A DNA stretch of 7,300 bases, taken from Rubrobacter sp. (GTDB lineage: Bacteria; Actinomycetota; Rubrobacteria; Rubrobacterales; Rubrobacteraceae). Every line of letters begins with the position of its first letter. Within the stretch, counting starts at the first letter, position 1. Made by a program: the position numbers and the translations under genes. The notes below the pieces were generated by a model. It was not told the DNA's origin and made no database searches. It was given only the letters and a program-made list of their open reading frames with translations. The DNA lies in contig JADDKG010000171.1 of NCBI GenBank assembly GCA_020253895.1, positions 1 to 7,300 of the forward strand, given 5' to 3'. Below, one piece after another: positions 5,669 to 7,300 of the stretch.

Positions 5669-7300
5669 GCGCAAGCCTGAGAGAGTAGAGGTGTGCATCA
5701 TCGGGGCGGGCGCCTCGGGCGCCACCGCCGCCAAGGTGCTCACCGAGAACGGGGTAAACGTGGTCGCGCTCGAACGTGGGCCGTGGCGCAAGAAGGAGAG
5801 CTTCGGAGGCGACGAACTCGCCAACGTGAACCGCTACAACCTGTGGCCCGACCCGATCCTCAATCCACGCACCTACCGCGAATCGGAGACCGAAGAGCCG
5901 AGAGAGGAGCTCTTCTGCCCGGTGCCGCAGATGGTCGGCGGCGGTACGGTCCACTGGCAGGGCTGGCTGCCGCGCTTCACCGAGAGCGATTTCCGGCTCA
6001 GGACCATCGCGGGCGAGGTGCCGGGCACCACCCTCGTCGACTGGCCGATCTCCTACCACGATCTCGAGCCGTACTACACGAAGGTCGAGTGGGCCTTCGG
6101 GGTGTCGGGACAAGCCGGCGCGAACAAGTACGAGTCGCCGCGCAGCAAGGGTTACCCCTGCCCGCCGATGCCGACGACGCGCTACGCGCAGAAGTTCCAC
6201 GAGGGTTGCAATGAGCTCGGTTACAACTCGTTCCCGACGCCGATGGCGGCGCTCTCGCAGCCCTACAACGGCCGGCCGGCGACGGCTTTAAGCGCCTTCG
6301 CGCAGCAGCACGGCGACCCGACGGGCACCCGCTCCAGCGCCCTCTCGGTCTGGGTCCCCGACGCGCTGAAGACCGGACGGTACGATCTGCGGCCCGACTG
6401 CTACGTGCACGAGATCACGGTGGACGAGCGCGGTCGCGCGAAGAGCGCCGTCTACCAGGACGCCGACGGCGACTTCATGGAGCAGGAAGCGGACGTGTTC
6501 ATGCTCGGCTGTGGCGCGGTCGAGTCGGCGCGGCTGCTCTTGCTCTCGCAGTCCGGGCGCTTCCCGAACGGTCTGGCGAACGGCAGCGACCTGGTGGGGC
6601 GCAACGCGACCTTCCACGAGTACAGCGCGGCGGTCGGGGTGTTCGACGAGCCGATCCACGGTTGGGCCGGTGGCGGCTACGTCGCCGCGAGCAGCTTCGA
6701 GTTCTACGAGCACGACGACTCGCGCGGCTTCGTGGGCGGTGCGCACATCGCCGCCGCGGGCGTCGGCATCCCGTTGCCGATCAACTGGAGCCTGCCGGAC
6801 CGTCCGGCGTGGGGGCCCGAGGCCAAGAGGATGGACCGCGACTATTACGACCACAGCTTCGCCGTCGGCATGGTGCTGCACGACATGCCCCAGCACGACA
6901 ACCGCGTGGAGCTAGACGACAAGGTAAAGGACGCGTGGGGCCTGCCCGTCGCACGCATCACGCTCAAGACGCATCCCAACGACCTGGCGCAGGGACGCTG
7001 GGTCATCGACCGCAACGCCGAGATCCTGGAGGCCGCCGGGGCGAAGAAGACCTACCGCGTCTACCCCGAGCGTATCACCGGCAACTGCTCGCACCAGCAC
7101 GGCACGACGCGCATGGGCGACGACCCCGAGACGTCGGTCTTGAACAAGTACTGCCAGGCGCACGAGGTGGACAACCTCTTCGTCGTGGACGGCGGGCCGT
7201 TCCCGACCGCGACCGGCGCCAACCCCACGCTCACCATCATGGCGAACGCCTGGCGCGTGGCCGAGCACGTCGTCCGGCAGCGCGGAGCAAGAACGGTGAC
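5658..7300 (+). CDS. GMC-family flavoprotein, large subunit of a gluconate-2-dehydrogenase-like enzyme (3' end cut)
   Basis: 547 codons are visible and open to the window edge. It is an FAD-dependent GMC oxidoreductase that would oxidise a sugar or sugar acid and pass electrons on. The GTG start at 5658 has AAGGAGGG about 5 bases upstream. Motifs in order: the Rossmann FAD site IIGAGASGATAAKVL (GxGxxG at 16-21) with E39 at the strand end; MVGGGTVHWQG (about 92-102); CGAVESARLLLLS; and the C-terminal NCSHQHGTTRMG with H479, then NLFVVDGGPFPTATGANPTL with N522. H479 and N522 are 43 residues apart, as for the GMC catalytic pair. H99 sits where pyranose 2-oxidase has its FAD-linked His. No signal peptide is visible. 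The sequence has passed the last conserved block (NPTLTIMANAWRVAEHV), so only a few residues should be missing. A cytochrome c subunit could follow beyond the edge; this is not visible. Confidence 0.92.
   Translation, partial: MARKRKPERVEVCIIGAGASGATAAKVLTENGVNVVALERGPWRKKESFGGDELANVNRYNLWPDPILNPRTYRESETEEPREELFCPVPQMVGGGTVHWQGWLPRFTESDFRLRTIAGEVPGTTLVDWPISYHDLEPYYTKVEWAFGVSGQAGANKYESPRSKGYPCPPMPTTRYAQKFHEGCNELGYNSFPTPMAALSQPYNGRPATALSAFAQQHGDPTGTRSSALSVWVPDALKTGRYDLRPDCYVHEITVDERGRAKSAVYQDADGDFMEQEADVFMLGCGAVESARLLLLSQSGRFPNGLANGSDLVGRNATFHEYSAAVGVFDEPIHGWAGGGYVAASSFEFYEHDDSRGFVGGAHIAAAGVGIPLPINWSLPDRPAWGPEAKRMDRDYYDHSFAVGMVLHDMPQHDNRVELDDKVKDAWGLPVARITLKTHPNDLAQGRWVIDRNAEILEAAGAKKTYRVYPERITGNCSHQHGTTRMGDDPETSVLNKYCQAHEVDNLFVVDGGPFPTATGANPTLTIMANAWRVAEHVVRQRGARTV

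Noticed and set aside
5319..6200. Long minus-strand open frame (293 codons) opposite the dehydrogenase genes
   Set aside because: Arg/Pro/Ala-rich shadow of two well-supported plus-strand genes, typical of GC-rich DNA, with no family motif.
6288..6915. Open frames on both strands inside the GMC flavoprotein gene
   Set aside because: Both are low-complexity shadows; the GMC frame carries all conserved motifs across this interval.

Overview
The window is GC-rich bacterial DNA with GTG and TTG start codons, strong GA-rich Shine-Dalgarno sequences and short gene overlaps. Composition and gene content fit a high-GC actinobacterium of the Rubrobacter type. That assignment is inference from style; no marker gene is present. 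I see no rRNA, tRNA, CRISPR array, transposase or phage gene.

Layout. (1) Minus strand, 851 to 30: a fumarylacetoacetate-hydrolase-fold protein that closely resembles 2-keto-3-deoxy-sugar-acid dehydratases (KdaD type). (2) Bases 852-1243: non-coding gap before the next, divergent gene. It holds a quasi-palindromic 17-bp motif. (3) Plus strand 1244-1859: a DUF624 (YesL-like) membrane protein broken by one extra T near 1560. (4) 2009-2899: a metallo-beta-lactamase-fold hydrolase, preceded by a likely promoter and a second copy of the 17-bp motif. (5) 2900-3046: the C-terminal end of an enolase-superfamily sugar-acid dehydratase with no body or start, a gene relic. (6) 3047-3317: no recognisable gene. 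(7) About 3318-3371: an AT-rich promoter/operator island. (8) 3404-4636: a ROK-family regulator with an N-terminal helix-turn-helix. (9) 4686-5000: an alpha/beta-hydrolase N-terminus that stops early. (10) 4997-5668: a gluconate 2-dehydrogenase subunit 3 family protein. (11) 5658 to the window end: a GMC flavoprotein, the large subunit of the same kind of dehydrogenase, cut by the window edge close to its natural C-terminus.

How it fits together (inference). Everything recognisable points to oxidation and dehydration of sugars or sugar acids. A two-subunit flavin dehydrogenase would oxidise a sugar or aldonate. An enolase-type dehydratase, now only a relic here, would give a 2-keto-3-deoxy acid. 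The KdaD-like enzyme would dehydrate that to a semialdehyde. The ROK protein is the obvious local regulator of the dehydrogenase genes: same strand, 49-bp gap, then ATGA and 11-bp overlaps. The left half appears to be under a different regulator that recognises the 17-bp motif found upstream of both the dehydratase and the MBL hydrolase. The region also shows decay: one frameshift, one relic and one truncated hydrolase within about 4 kb.
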